DNA of 64,000 bases from Manihot esculenta (taxonomy: Eukaryota; Streptophyta; Magnoliopsida; Malpighiales; Euphorbiaceae). The notes under the pieces are model-generated. The model had not been told where the DNA came from. It ran no database searches and worked only from the letters and a program-made list of their open reading frames with translations. Position numbers and translations under genes: made by a program. Location of the stretch: positions 33,035,342 to 33,099,341 of the forward strand of contig NC_035172.2 of assembly GCF_001659605.2 (NCBI RefSeq), given 5' to 3'. The stretch's first letter is position 1. The number at the start of each line of letters is the position of its first letter. Positions 1 to 12,385 of this stretch are shown one piece after another.

Positions 1-295
1 AGAGGCGCCCCTTTTATACACATACATCTGTTATACGTATGTTTCTGGACATAAAACAAGAGTCTGGTGCCCTGGTTATTGCCGTAGTACTAGTTTAACA
101 ATTGTGTATATTGGCACAATCTTTTGGGGGAATGACAAGATTGCAGGCCTTGAGGCTAGAAGCTTGATAGTCATTGATCTGTTGGTATTCTAAATTTTCA
201 AACGAATTGCATGCTACTGGTCTTTTTGACTTTGGTTTTATCTTAAAATGTGTAATAATAATTTTTTTTACTGCATGTTGTTGCTTCTTTTGCAG
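1..295 (+). other. Tail of an intron of the GT47 gene
   Basis: No reading frame matches the expected upstream part of the exostosin domain, and the stretch ends in a pyrimidine-rich TTTTGCAG acceptor just before the first recognisable exon. It is best read as the 3' part of an intron whose 5' exon lies outside the window. Confidence 0.7.
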
Positions 296-708
296 TAATA
301 TTATCCAACTACTATGACCTGCCATTCAATGACATTCTTGATTGGCGAAAATTTTCGGTCATACTTAAGGAACAAGATGTATACCAGCTCAAGCAAGTCC
401 TCAAGAATATATCTGATGAAGAGTTTGTTACTTTGCATAAAAATTTGGTTGAGGTAGAGATCAAATCATCAAAATTCAAAACTTTGCCCATTTTGTCAAG
501 CTCGTATATTTTTGTCATGTAGCTAGTTGTCTTGGACTTGGCAACTCCAAATTCCACACCAGCAGCTCACATTACTGATGAAAATTTCTCTGACATATTA
601 TATCAGGTCCAGAAGCACTTCCAGTGGAATTCACCTCCAATCAAATATGATGCATTTCACATGGTCATGTATGATCTGTGGCTGCGCCACCATGTTATCA
701 AATACTAA
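296..708 (+). CDS. GT47 exostosin-family glycosyltransferase, C-terminal end (partial)
   Basis: Two exons are visible: 296-453 and 607-708, joined by an intron with GT (454-455) and AG (605-606) ends. The first exon is entered in phase 1 and the second in phase 0, ending at TAA 706-708. The translation carries the C-terminal landmarks of plant exostosin-like GT47 proteins: YDLPFNDILDWRKFSV, then LKNISDEEF, then HFQWNSPPIKYDAFHMVMYD and a short basic tail. The family consists of Golgi type II membrane proteins that transfer sugars during cell-wall polysaccharide or glycoprotein synthesis; the substrate cannot be read from this fragment. The N-terminal anchor and most of the catalytic domain lie upstream of the window. 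The gene looks intact where visible. Confidence 0.88.
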
Positions 709-3314
709 CGGGATAATGGGTATGATTCCTATTGACTTTTGTATACGCTCAAAGGCTGCATGCTAACAACCCAAAACCTGTAAATTATCAGTCTTATACT
801 TGTTACTCTGTGAAGGGAATCAGAGACAAGTAAGGTCTTTATTTAATTTGTTCTTTCATTCATCTTATGCATCTTTTGTATGTAGATACAATCTGTGATT
901 CTTGTTCTGATACCAAATTCAATATCTTGTTCCACATAATGGAAGAGGGGGGTGGGGGCAGAGAGCATCAAATATGCAAGTGATATATACCCATGATCAT
1001 ATCATATGAATACTGCCTTCAGTTATTAAAATTGTATAAACCTGCCGTCCCTATGTGGGGAAGGGTTTCCGATTTTAAAAACAAATCTTCCTCATGCCCA
1101 CTCTCCTCTCTCAAATACTTGCTTTGAGAGAGGGAGAAGATACTCGGCTGATGAGCATACATTGATGTTTCTTTTAGGGAATTCTTGTCATTGAGATCGG
1201 ATATTCATATTGGTATTATATCTAGCTCAACTTTGAGAAGTTGGGAATCTTTGCATAGGTAGACATTTGGGCTCCTTAGTAGTTACATAGGTGAATAATC
1301 TTTTTTGTGATGAATATGAGAATATGGGTTGAAATGGAAGAAGAACAAGAGAATTTAAAGTGTTTGAGAATAGAAAATGGATTGAATTTGCGTTAAAGAT
1401 GAAGAACACATGAAATAAAGGTCTGGAAATTAAAGGACTGGACTTGAAGAGAAAATAGAAGCTGGAAATTAAAGACGGTACATGACCTGAAAGTAAAAAG
1501 AAAATGAAGGAAAATAAAGGATAGAGAAGATAAACGTAGATTTTGGTTTTGGTGTGTTTGGAGACCTTTTCTTCTTTATCACATGGGCTATGTATAGGTA
1601 TCCACATGCTTTGTTCTCAAATCGGATGAGTTTATCATTCGAGTTCTTGGATTAAACCTTAATTGTTTATTGCATGATCCAACTAAGGTGGCATTTGAAT
1701 AATTGGTATTGCAGGATCCACCACCACTGCCATTATCCACTACCATTAATCACCTCCGACTCATCCTCACCTATATCATTTTCTTATTATTCCCACTATA
1801 AATCAATCAAATATTAAAATAAAATTCTCAATATTTTATATTTTTATTTGTTATCTAACAAAAAATATGAAATGACATTAATTGCATTACATATATAAAA
1901 ATATTCATTCTACTACTTGATTAAATGTATTGTATTATATAATATTATATGTTTTTATCCAACCTGCATCTGCATGGTCTGAATTAATAATTGCATCGCG
2001 ACTCCAAATCCGAGATCAGACGCGTGAAGAGATTTCTGCTCCATTACTCAAAATTATATAATGTCATCGTTATGATAGGTTGACAATTTTATATGAAATA
2101 ATTAATAAATAAATAAATCCTAAAATTATGATAATTTATTAGTAATATTTTTATAAAAAAAAAACTATTTTTATATAAATATCTCAATTTTATTAATTTT
2201 GTGGTATCAGGTAAACCTTCTATATAGTATAATGTTTCCTAATACTGGCTTGGAGTCTGGAAAGAGCAAAATGCAGTCACTTTTGAGGTTCGAATACCAG
2301 ACATTCTATGGGTCATCACAATAGTCAAGAGCTCAACGAGATCTCCTACCAGTTCAAGAGAGGGAGGACAATGTGGGAATCTCTTTTAGGCAGTATCTCT
2401 TTATTAAATATTTTACAAGTTCGATTCAATTATTTTTTATCAAATATTTTATTTGGAATAGAAAAAAATATTTCTATTTTAAGTTATAAAAAATAAATTT
2501 ATATATGATTTTGTAAAAAAAATTTTTAAATTATTTTTTTTCAAAATGAATTATTTTTTCACTGAAAATTCTTAAACTAAGTTAGATTAAAAAAATAAAA
2601 ATAAGCAAAATAAATCATCCTAATATACATGAGGGTGAAATTCACATTTAACAATAATAATAATAATATGTATATTTGGCTAACCCGCTGATAAGAAATG
2701 AAATTATTTTATCCAATTACTTTTTTTTAAATGAAAATATTTCAATTAAATTAATACCTAATAAATCAATTAATTGTGTTCATGATGAGGCAAAAAAAAA
2801 AAAAAAACTTACTTTTCACATAAAGCTACATATTTTTCTCTTTCTCTTTGTTTCCTTACTATAATTAATTAAGTGCCTAGCTTTCTAGTTTACATGTCTT
2901 TCCTTTGACTCGGAAATAATTTATAGAGTTGGAAATTATTGACTTAGTTTGCTCCATGCCCCCGAAAAAATTCATTTTTTTAGTTTTAAAATAATTTATT
3001 ATTTTTATGTTATTTTAAAAATTCATATGTTAATTAAAATATTAATTTTTGAATCTTCACAGTATCTGAAGGACAAAAAAGAAGAAAGGATGGCTGATGT
3101 CATGTGAAGAAATAGTCTCATAATAATCTTGACTTGAATTTATGTTCTAATAATAATAATAATTAATTTAAATCAACATTGGCAACTTTATAATTTAGTA
3201 TCTCAATTTCAAGCTCCTAAATATTTTCTTATTTTCTTGTCAACCTCTTCCCTTTTTTTATTTACAAGTACACTATAAAATATTGACCAAAACACAAAAG
3301 ATCTTTCGCGTCAG

Positions 3315-3345
<31 letters not shown>

Positions 3346-6300
3346 GAAGACTCGATGCATGTAGGACAGTGCTAATAGAAGGGAAAGGAGGTGATCACGG
3401 GCTTCTGAAAATATTTAAATTATTTGCGAGTATATTGGTAATTTTTTTAAAAATATAAAAAATTATCATTCCATTGTTATATATTTAAAAAATTAATTTT
3501 TAAATTATACTATAATTAATAAATTAATCCTTGTACTTTTAAAATCGAACACTTAAATTTCTTTACTTCACATTTTATATATTAAAATATATTAATTTGG
3601 GATGGTAAAATTAATAATTTTTTTAAATTTTCTATCATTTTTAATTTTTTTTATTTTTACAGTCACAATGACCACTAAAATATTAATACTTTTATTCATT
3701 CAAACTTTTTATATAATTATAATATTTTTACTACTATTATAAGTAATAAAAATATATAATTTAAAAATAAAAATTTCAAATTTTCTAATACACATTCAAT
3801 CCTTCTAAATTTTTTTAAAATAATTTTAGAACCTTTCTTAACTTTTTTCACATTACAAAAATGCCCCGTAACTGTTTAAAATAGAAATTTCTCTACGTGT
3901 AACTATCTTTCAGATAAGAGAAAGAAAGAAAAGTTTTCAAATATAAAAATTTTCTTTAAATATATTATAAGGTATAATAAGGGTATGATGGAAAGAAAAT
4001 TATTTTTTATTAAATTTAACCAATCATTTATTTTTGAATTAATAAAGAAATTAATGGAATTAAAAAATTTAAGTGTAATTTTAAAAATATATGAACTGAT
4101 CGATTAATTATAATATAATTCAGGATTAAAATGTAATTTATTCTTTATTATTTTATCATTCTCATTTTTAATATTTTATCTTCAATACTCAATCAATAAA
4201 TTTTTTCAAAGTTATTCATTCATTATTCAGTTTAATTTTATACACTATTTCTATTATTAAGAAGTAATTATTTTTTTAATTTATTTTTCACTTAATTGTT
4301 AATCTATTTATATAATTGAAATTATTGTATTTAAATTTTAAAAAAATATTTTTAAATTTTAAAAAAAAATATTTTATGAGTAATGTTGAATTATTTAATT
4401 GGTTCACTGACTATTTAAATTTTAAAAAAAAAATTTAAATCTAAAAATATAAATTTAATAAGTTAGATCATTTAATTTTAAAATATAAATCAAGCATTGT
4501 TTTTATGGATAATAAGTTTGAATATTTAAAGTTAAGAAAATTAAATTAAATTATTATTTTTATGAGTAATGAATTAAAATATTATGTTTTTAGAAAAATT
4601 AAATTTTAATAACAAATCATATATTAAATTATTATATTAATTTAATAATATTCTTTTTTTTTATAAGTTTATATATTATAATCATAGCGAAAGTTGAGTT
4701 TTTTTTAATAAATATAATTCAAAGTCGATTTTAAAACAAAATTGATGATTGAATGATTAATCGATAATTTACATTAAAAGATATATTTATAAATATTAAT
4801 AATGAATCATTATGAAATATATTCAATCAATAAAAAAATAAAAATAATTATAATTTAATTATAATAATTTATTTTTTTTCCACTCAAAAATAATTTTTTA
4901 TTTTTTATAAAATTTTTTTATATATTTATTTTATGTGTTTTATTTATTCTAATTATTTATTTAAATAAATCTTAAATTAAATATTTGTGTCTAATAAATA
5001 ACTATTAAATCAGTCAAATTACTCTTCTTTATCTTTTGATTTGGTCGTTGGTTCAAGTTAAGAAATTAAACATATACGATTTATTTCCAAGTCTAGTCTG
5101 GTATTTAATTTTCTAGCGGCTATGTAAGCTTAAAATTCTATAAATTTTTCCAATTTGTCGACTTGACTCAGTACTCAAGCTTTGGCCTTTGCAGCATCTT
5201 CAACCTCACTAACTTGAAAGATGCCTTCCATGCTTGCTTGGACTTCAATATTCAATAATGAAAATTTTATACTTCAATAAAAATTCATGATTTTTTGGAC
5301 CATTTCCTCTATATATTATTTAAAATTTAATAAGACATATTTAATTAAAAAAATAATTATTTAGCCCCTCGTATTGAATAAAACTCAATAATTGATCCAT
5401 TAATTTAAAAAACTCATTAAAACGTAATATCTCATGTTTATGAGATATTAAAAAATTTTACTAATTAATCATGTATTAATTTTAGGCATTAAATATTTTA
5501 CTATTATAAAAATAATATGATAAAATTTATTAGTTAGCTATACAGAATAATTAATTTTGGATTTTACGATAAATTTAAATCAAACTTAACTTTTATTGCC
5601 GACGTCCGATAAAAATCTACGATAACTTTTCAAAAAAAAAATTTTAAAATGCACGATTTTTAAAAGTGTGTCGAAAGCTACAAGCCTGTCACTAAATTCG
5701 AAACAAAAATTTTACTATTTAAAGAGTTAATTTTGCATTTTAATTATTTTTATGATATTTTTATAATTTTTCATATTAGAGTTTTTATTCTATTATAAAT
5801 AATTTTCTTTTAACTATTTGGAACTCATTTTTCAATTTTTGAAAAATTTCAATAAGACTTTTCAGTTTCTAACTTATATTTTTTCTTATATCGTTTCAAC
5901 TAAATAATATTAGTTAAAATTATTGATGAAATCTAATTAGTTCTTTATTATAATTTTTTTAATATATTTTTTAAAATTAAAATATTAATTAATGAAATTA
6001 TTTATATTACAGAGATTAAATAATAATTTTTTTTATTTAATTTTCATAAAACGATAATGTAGCTAGCTGTATGATCACGAACTCTTGACATCATATTAAG
6101 TAAATGCATTATTAAATCAATCTATGAATTTTTTTACTAAAATTTTGATATTTATGAAGCCAACTTGAAGAAATAAAAAATGGTGATAAGTTTCATTATA
6201 CATAAAGTAGGTGAGAGGTCACACATGGATAGCTTGAAGATGGAAATTTAGAAACAAGTTGAGAAAAAAATTAAAAATTCAAGAATTTAGGGTTTTAAAT

Positions 6301-6582
6301 TTGTAATTAGTCAAAGATAAATTTCAAAGAGTGACCGGCACTACTAAGTCAACTTCCAATTAGATATGAATACGTTGCCGTTTTTTTTTTATTATTATTA
6401 GTTTTAATTTTTAGTTTAGTTATGTAATCTTATTTATATATTTATTATTAATTGTTTCATTTGGATTTGGATGGCTGCAGACAGCATCTGAAACTAATGA
6501 CCGAGTTAGAGGATACGACACAGTTGCATAATAATACCTTACTTTTTCTTTGGCTAGTAAATATTAGTATATATTTTTATTA
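709..6582. other. AT-rich spacer, no gene recognised
   Basis: The first few hundred bases are presumably the 3' UTR and downstream DNA of the GT47 gene, with a G-rich patch near 945-960. Beyond about 1700 the sequence is very AT-rich. It includes an uninterrupted T run near 3317-3342 and one inverted-repeat element (separate entry). Open frames here, such as 1227-1607 on the minus strand, are low-complexity and match no family I know. Confidence 0.6.
3485..4145. repeat. Inverted-repeat (MITE-like) element, diverged
   Basis: A segment of about 70 bp at roughly 3490-3565 reappears in inverted orientation at about 4065-4140, both containing the run taagtgt/acacttaaat next to ttataattaat-type sequence. 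The interior is AT-rich and non-coding. Arms with similar wording recur as single copies near 42040-42130 and 42240-42380. Superfamily and exact ends cannot be fixed by eye. Confidence 0.4.
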
Positions 6583-6591
6583 TTAAATAAA

Positions 6592-7295
6592 ACGAGATTT
6601 ATAATTTAATTCTCGGATATTATTATTATTAATATATCAGTCTCTTTATTTTTAAAAATTTATTAAAACGCCCGTATCTTTTCTCTCCGTCAATCAAATA
6701 ATATTTTTATATATTTCTACCGTTAAAAATATAGCAAAAGACCAAATTACTCCATTCTATTTCTCCTCTTCCTCCTTCTTCATTAATTCTTCGTCCTTTT
6801 TCGTTGATTCTTCCTCCTCTTATTCTTCTTCTTAGATTCTTCTTCTTCTTTGATTTTTCTTTTTCTTTTTCTTTTTTAGTTCTTCTTCGATTCTTCTTTT
6901 TGTTCTTCTTTTTTAAGGATGAGAAAATTTTTCTTCTTATTCTTTTTTTTTCATCATTTTTTTTTATTTCTTCTTCTGTTTTTTTTTTCTTCTCCTTCAT
7001 TATTATCATCTTCTTCTTCTTTTTTATTTTTTAAGGATGAGAAAGTACTATTTCTAGGGACTGACTTGTTAATAATAGCAATATTCAAGAACTAAATAAA
7101 AAATTTTATTTAAGGGCAAAATTGAATTTTAAAAATTTTTTCTCTCGTCCTTTATCTATTTTTAACGGAAAAAATGACAAAAAGACTATTTCGTTGATAA
7201 AAAGAAAAATTAAAGGCGTTTTAATAGGTTTTTAAAAATATAGAGACTAACTTGTTAATAATAGTAATATTCAAAGATTAAAATGTAAATCTCTC
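6592..7295. mobile_element. Mutator-like non-autonomous element, copy 1
   Basis: The 704-bp element is flanked by a perfect 9-bp direct repeat, ttaaataaa, at 6583-6591 and 7296-7304. Its ends are inverted repeats of over 100 bp: the left starts acgagattta and the reverse complement of the right starts gagagattta. The interior is a pyrimidine-rich TTC/TTT tract (about 6760-7030) and a second internal copy of the terminal motif near 7055-7150. A 9-bp target duplication with long terminal inverted repeats is typical of Mutator-like elements. It encodes no transposase; the Lys/Arg- or Phe-rich frames over the tract are composition artefacts. Confidence 0.75.
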
Positions 7296-8421
7296 TTAAA
7301 TAAATAAATAATATTTACTAATAGAAATTAAATTAGATATGCATAATGACATTAAAAAATATATATATTCTAAAATTTCTGGCCTAAGTATGATAGATAG
7401 AATAAGAGAATATAATATACTTAAGCTTTTCTACAGGATATAATATAAAATTTGATTAATTTTCTTCTATTGTTTGGGTTGAATTTTTCAGAGCAAGAGT
7501 TGAAGCAGCATCAGATATATTTAAGTTATGACAAACCCTTTTAACTTTTTAAAATGTATTCATTAAATTTATAATTTTTTAATGGGTAGATTAAATTTCC
7601 AATACAAGGAAATTGAATATTGTGTCATTATTGAAAACTAAAAAAAAAAAAGAAATTTACAATAACCATTTAAAATTATATATGAAAAAAAAAAACTTAT
7701 GTAGAAAGAGTCACGGATTTAAAAGATTTTTGTCCTTTTCTCTAGACTCAATTAGGATTTATTATTTAAATAATATAAATTTAAAAAATAATGCAATTTA
7801 GAATAATTTATTGAAATAATGTTGGTGTGAGAAAACGTCAATCTAAAATTTTAAAAATAATTAAAATTAATACAATTTAAAATAATTTATTAAAATAATG
7901 TTAGTTTGAGAAAATATCAATTTAAATAGCCTTTTTAGTGTAAATTGTTGCCATTAAAAATGCTATTGAAATGGACATTTTTACTTTTGAAAATGCTATT
8001 CAATTAAGTGTAACAAAAAATGCTATTTGCAGTTAAAATTTAAAAGCTACCTCAAAAAATGTCATTTTAATTGGTATTTTTCGGAGTAATATTAACTATA
8101 AATAAAAATGCTATTTATTTACTTGTTTATGTGTTATGTATTAGGTGTTAATCTGCAATAAAATTAAAAAAATAATTATTACTTATTTATTTGGTAGTTA
8201 AAGAAATATTAATTTTAAATTATTTTTATTTTATATTATTTTATTATAAATAATTTTTAAAATAAATATTATTTAATATTTTAATAATATACTGTTAAAA
8301 AATCATAATAATTTATTATTTTAATAATTTATGACTATTATCATTAAATTATAGAGAGTAAATTAAGTTAATTCACTGTCTTTATGAAAAGAGCAATCTA
8401 AAAATTATATAATATAATATT
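7296..8421. other. AT-rich spacer with small tandem duplication and gccatt-type repeats
   Basis: A unit of about 78 bp starting near 7794 is repeated near 7873. From about 7931 to 8120 there are several degenerate copies of a motif like aaaatgctattgaaatgg. Related wording in the same orientation occurs at 13290-13430 on the far side of the plant-mobile-domain pseudogene. No coding sequence was recognised. Confidence 0.5.
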
Positions 8422-8744
8422 TCAAAGTAACTTATGTCCCCTTAAATGTCCTCCTATACTACAACGTAGAAGACTTCTTATACGTTGTGGATTTCTTCAA
8501 ATATCACGATGTTGTCTTTCTAAAAGAGTTTCTGCTTTGCCTTCTAACTCCACATTTCTATTAATATTCACATAAACTTGCTGCATAAAAGAAAACGATT
8601 GAAATATCATAGATTGATAAAAATCACGAAAAAAAATGTCTACCATAAGATGCATTTTGTATATCATGATATGTTGAAATAGATGCATTAAAAGGTGGAA
8701 TGATATATTGATGCGGTGTTGCATCTGAAAAATGATATACACTT

Positions 8745-9193
8745 GATAATGGTGCCATCGAACCGATTTAAAATTTTAGTTCGGTTTTTTATACATTTCA
8801 ATTCGGTTCGGTTTTTAATTTTAAAAATTTTGGTTATTTCGGTTATTTCGGTTCGGTTTTAATCAGAAAAAAAACCGAAAAAACCAAACCGAACCGATTA
8901 GTGATAATAATATGTTTTTTCAATAATATAGAGAAATTAAATCATATTAAGATTAAAATATTTTAATTAAATTTTAAAATATTAAAAATAAAGTGTAAAA
9001 AATAAAAAAAGTATTAAAAATCGAAACCGATTAAACCGAACCGAATCGAACCGAATCAGACCGGTTCGGTTCGATTCGGTTTCTGACCAAAATCGATTCG
9101 GTTCGGTTTTCATAAATACTAAAAATTCGGTTTTTGGTTTATTCGGTTCAGTTCGATTTTGAACCGAACCGACCGAATGCTCACCCCTAGGTA
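8745..9193. mobile_element. CGGTT/AACCG fold-back repeat inserted in the PMD tail
   Basis: Dense runs of ttcggttcggtt on one side (8780-8860) and aaccgaaccga on both strands (8875-9175) allow the segment to fold on itself. The ends resemble each other in inverted orientation (left ggtgccatcg, right cgaatgctcacc). Flanking PMD-tail sequence continues on either side (HEKQHY on one, SVYHFSDATPHQY on the other), so the repeat is an insertion. A flank similarity (tataatg versus gataatg) hints at a target duplication but is imperfect. Any reading frame here is composition only. Confidence 0.55.
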
Positions 9194-10582
9194 TAATGTT
9201 GCTTTTCATGAGAAAAATTAAATTGAAATTCAAATAAAGTATTCAAATTTCACTCTTCTAATAGCGTGGAAGTTGATGACGTTGGCATTGAAAGATGAAA
9301 ATGTTAGCCATATATAGGTGAAGGGATTTGCAGAACATCTTCTCTAGAGGGAATATGTCTTTCAGACATAGTACATCTCCTCCTTCTTTGCTTTTTCTAT
9401 AGGAGAATTAATACGAGATATTTGTGTAGATGGAGGAGCTGACTGTTGTTCCATAGTAGGATTAATACGAGATATTTGTGTAGGTGAAGGAGTTGACTAA
9501 AATAAATGAGCAGTCAATGCTTGACTTTCTTCAGTTAATGCACCTAACATATGGAAAACTCTTTGTCGAATTAAAAAACATGTTTGGGAAGAGGATTTTG
9601 ACAAATTATATACATCTTGCAGTCCATTCGCCTGCAATAAGGGTAAATCATTACAAAAAAATACAATATATAAATGTACATATTTTTCAATATAATAGTT
9701 ATGGAGGAAATATATATACCATGACTTCAAGTTGTGCACCTTCCGGGGAGATCCAACGTCTTGTATGTTGCACAAACCATTGTATATATTTGGAACATGG
9801 TCTCAATAATTATTGCAATGAGCTACTATTAGCAATGTGAATATATGGATCATTCCAAACATTAATATAATGTGAATGTCGACATGACCAATTATTATTT
9901 ATTTGGCCACGCAAGTCAATACAATACAAAAAATAATCTTGTTGTGGGAGCAATGAAATTGATTGATCCCGACCAAATTGACGGAGACAATGGTTAGGTC
10001 GGTGCCATTTAATGGTGTGAAAACATATTATTAGTACAACTGATCTCCATACACGCATCCCATTTAAACAATAATCCAACAAATCATTCCAAACTGATTG
10101 GTATGGTTCCCAAATCATCGACAAGTACATATCTCTTATTGAAGCAAACAATAAATATTGTTTAAATTTATTTTAAATTATCATCAATGATAAATTTATA
10201 TTACTTAATGGGGGCATTATTGATCTAATTGTATTCATAACACTTATAATACATACATCGATGTTTGAGTTGTTTGTAACGAAGCTCTCCACCTAAAAAG
10301 ATATTGAATGACATAAGAAAATTTTAGTTGTAATAACTAAATTATTTCATTACAGATATAGTACCTAAATTCATATAGTTTAGCTGCATCTAAAGACTGT
10401 GGTGTATGAATCTATGGAGCGATTGCAGAAATCCTTTCCATGCCCAAAGTTGTAGAAATATTGTGCAACTACCAATTTGAGATGCATTTAAATTAGTTGG
10501 ACAACACATTTCTCTATATAGCCATGCTAAGCATATTCCTCCCCAACTATAACTGTCAGTGTGATGCAAGTTCTCTAATTGA

Positions 10583-11934
10583 TGAGTTGTAAAACTCACC
10601 ACTTTTTCCTTATTAAATTTTATAATTTTGTTATGATTTTGATATAAATAATTAATTTTTACTTGAAATTTGATTTTGTACAGGGTTTTGAGTAGAAAAA
10701 TAAAAAAAAGAAACAAAAAGGGACTGAAGTAGAAAATTTTCAGACCGGGGGTTACAGCCTTGGGCAAGACTATAGCCCAAGGAGATGAACAGCTCCAGAA
10801 TTCAAAATTTCACCAGCTCATCACGATTTTTCCAGTTGTACAGAGATAAGATTAGTTTCAAATCGAAGCAAACATAATCAGATTAGGATTGAGATAAGAT
10901 AGGAGTAGTAGAGTTTATTTTAAATTGTGAATATTTATCTTTTTGTTGGGAAAAATCCTATATAAAGGCTACCCAAGAATTAACCTAAACATCATATACT
11001 CTTCTTCTTTTTCCTCTCCCATATTCGGCGCCCCCTGCTTCTCTTTTCTTTAATTTTTGCAATTTTATTATGGCCTTTAAAGGCTAAACATTTCTTTTCA
11101 ATTGTACATTAATCGAAATTGAGGTTTATTCAAGTTATGATATTATGTTCTTAACTTCTCTTCATTTTATTTCTGTTTTTAATTAATTTCTGTTTCGAGG
11201 AACACCACCTCTATTGTTGTCCTCTTAGAAATTAAGGGGTCCATTGAATCTCCTTAGAAGACAACATATTGCTAATTAATCCAATTAAATCCGTAATTGT
11301 TTAATTGAATTAATAACAAGTAGCAATTAGCATATTCGTTTATATTAAAAAATTAATTTATTTGATTTAAATAATTGACGTGTTATTATTGATCAAGTTT
11401 GGGTTTTTCTCTCTTAAAATAGTTAACTAATTAAATTTATATGCATGTTGGGGTTGTTAGTTAAGTAGAAATTAATTTAAGCACGAATCAGATTAATTTA
11501 ATCATAAAGAAAAACGGATGGGATTCGTGTGTTTGAACACTATAACCAAACATAATAAAATCAATTATTTTTCTAATAAATGATTAACTGTCAACATCTC
11601 AAATTGATTATCTTCGGCTGAGTTTTAATTTAATTATTTGTTTTACCATCTCAATTGCATTGTTTTTTTTTTTTAAATAATTATTTGTTTCACTGTCTCA
11701 ATTGTATTGTTTTTCTTTTCTTAAAGTTTTTGGATTATTCAAGGCAAAATCAATTTCTTCCAATAATAATTCTATTTTCTCTCTTTTTCTTTTAAACTAT
11801 TCTTCTTATTCTACTAATATCTAAATTAAACAAAGTTAAGGTCTCGGTGGGATCTACACTCATTTGTCCTATCTACAAATTCTTTTAAATCAAGAAAAAA
11901 AATCCTTCTTTTAAATCAAGAAAAATTAAGTTTT
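10583..11934. mobile_element. 1.35-kb insertion in PMD pseudogene, probable solo LTR
   Basis: The 7-bp string taattga occurs at 10576-10582 and 11934-11940. Deleting one copy plus the intervening DNA rejoins PMD coding sequence in one frame (KHPICQLENLHHTDSYSWGG), so this is an insertion. The segment starts with TG, contains a TATA box (tatataaa at 10959-10966), then a leader-like CT-rich region, and near its right end tctcggtgggatctacactc, similar in style to U5 ends of plant LTRs. There are no terminal inverted repeats or coding regions. A solo LTR is the best guess; the right end does not finish in CA, so another class is possible. Confidence 0.5.
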
Positions 11935-12385
11935 AATTGACAGATTGGATGCTTGTCACTAACAATGGCAACCACATTAAATGCACAAAATTATTTATTT
12001 TTTCAGTAAATATGAATCTGCCTAAGTATCAAAGGATGAAAGCATGGGCATAATATTAGACTATGAGACCTAGTACTCTATCTGATATTTTTTGAAAATG
12101 TTCTGTCAACCATGACATAGACATTTAGATTCTTGTATGATCCCTTCTAGAGGTATTATTCCCAATAATTGAGCGCATAGAGCTCCTCAATCATATTCAG
12201 GATAGCCTGTCACTGCTTGGCCATCAACCGGCAGACCAGTTATAATTTGAACATCTTGTAATATAACTATTGCTTCACCAACCGTTAGATGAAATGTGTG
12301 TGTTTCTGGCCTCCAGCGCTCAAATAAGAGCATAGTTTATCTCAATCAATCCAATATTTGTAATACCATAAAAACTAGAAGATTA

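Larger units (their letters stand above)
8422..12385 (-). pseudogene. Plant mobile domain (PMD, MAIN-like) pseudogene
   Basis: Read right to left, the pieces follow the order of plant mobile domain proteins. They are GITNIGLIEINYALI (about 12375-12330), ERWRPETHTFHL and GLPVDGQAVTG (12330-12190), LCAQLLG, WLTEHF, and NNFVHLMWLPLL (to about 11950). After an insertion come SYSWGG, LAWLYREMC and LQLWAW (10560-10430), IKWHRP and LRQFG (about 10010), RRWISPEGAQLE (about 9750), and a Pro/Ser/Thr/Gln-rich tail with a tandem duplication near 9409-9499. The end is RCSIGGHL (about 8440). PMD proteins are nuclear silencing/genome-stability factors (MAIN, MAIL1), and the domain also occurs in transposons. 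Damage: stops after GYPEYD, after SSSLQ and near the C terminus; frameshifts at ALI/ERW and WAW/ERI; a 1.35-kb insertion and an inserted fold-back repeat. Confidence 0.8.

Noticed and set aside
1227..1607. 126-codon minus-strand frame
   Set aside because: Low-complexity Phe/Leu/Ser-rich product over a purine-rich stretch, no family resemblance, no splice or promoter context.
2240..2300. tRNA-like B box (ggttcgaatacc) suggesting a SINE
   Set aside because: The B box has an extra base, the A-box candidate is poor, and no terminal repeat or poly-T tail was seen.
3317..3342. Uninterrupted T run as a functional terminator or LINE tail
   Set aside because: No associated element or target duplication; it may even be a homopolymer length error.
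6707..7034. Lys/Arg-rich and Phe-rich frames
   Set aside because: Same artefact over the pyrimidine tract of the other Mutator-like copy.
8982..9233. 83-codon minus-strand frame rich in EPNRT-type repeats
   Set aside because: It is the translation of the CGGTT fold-back repeat, not a gene.
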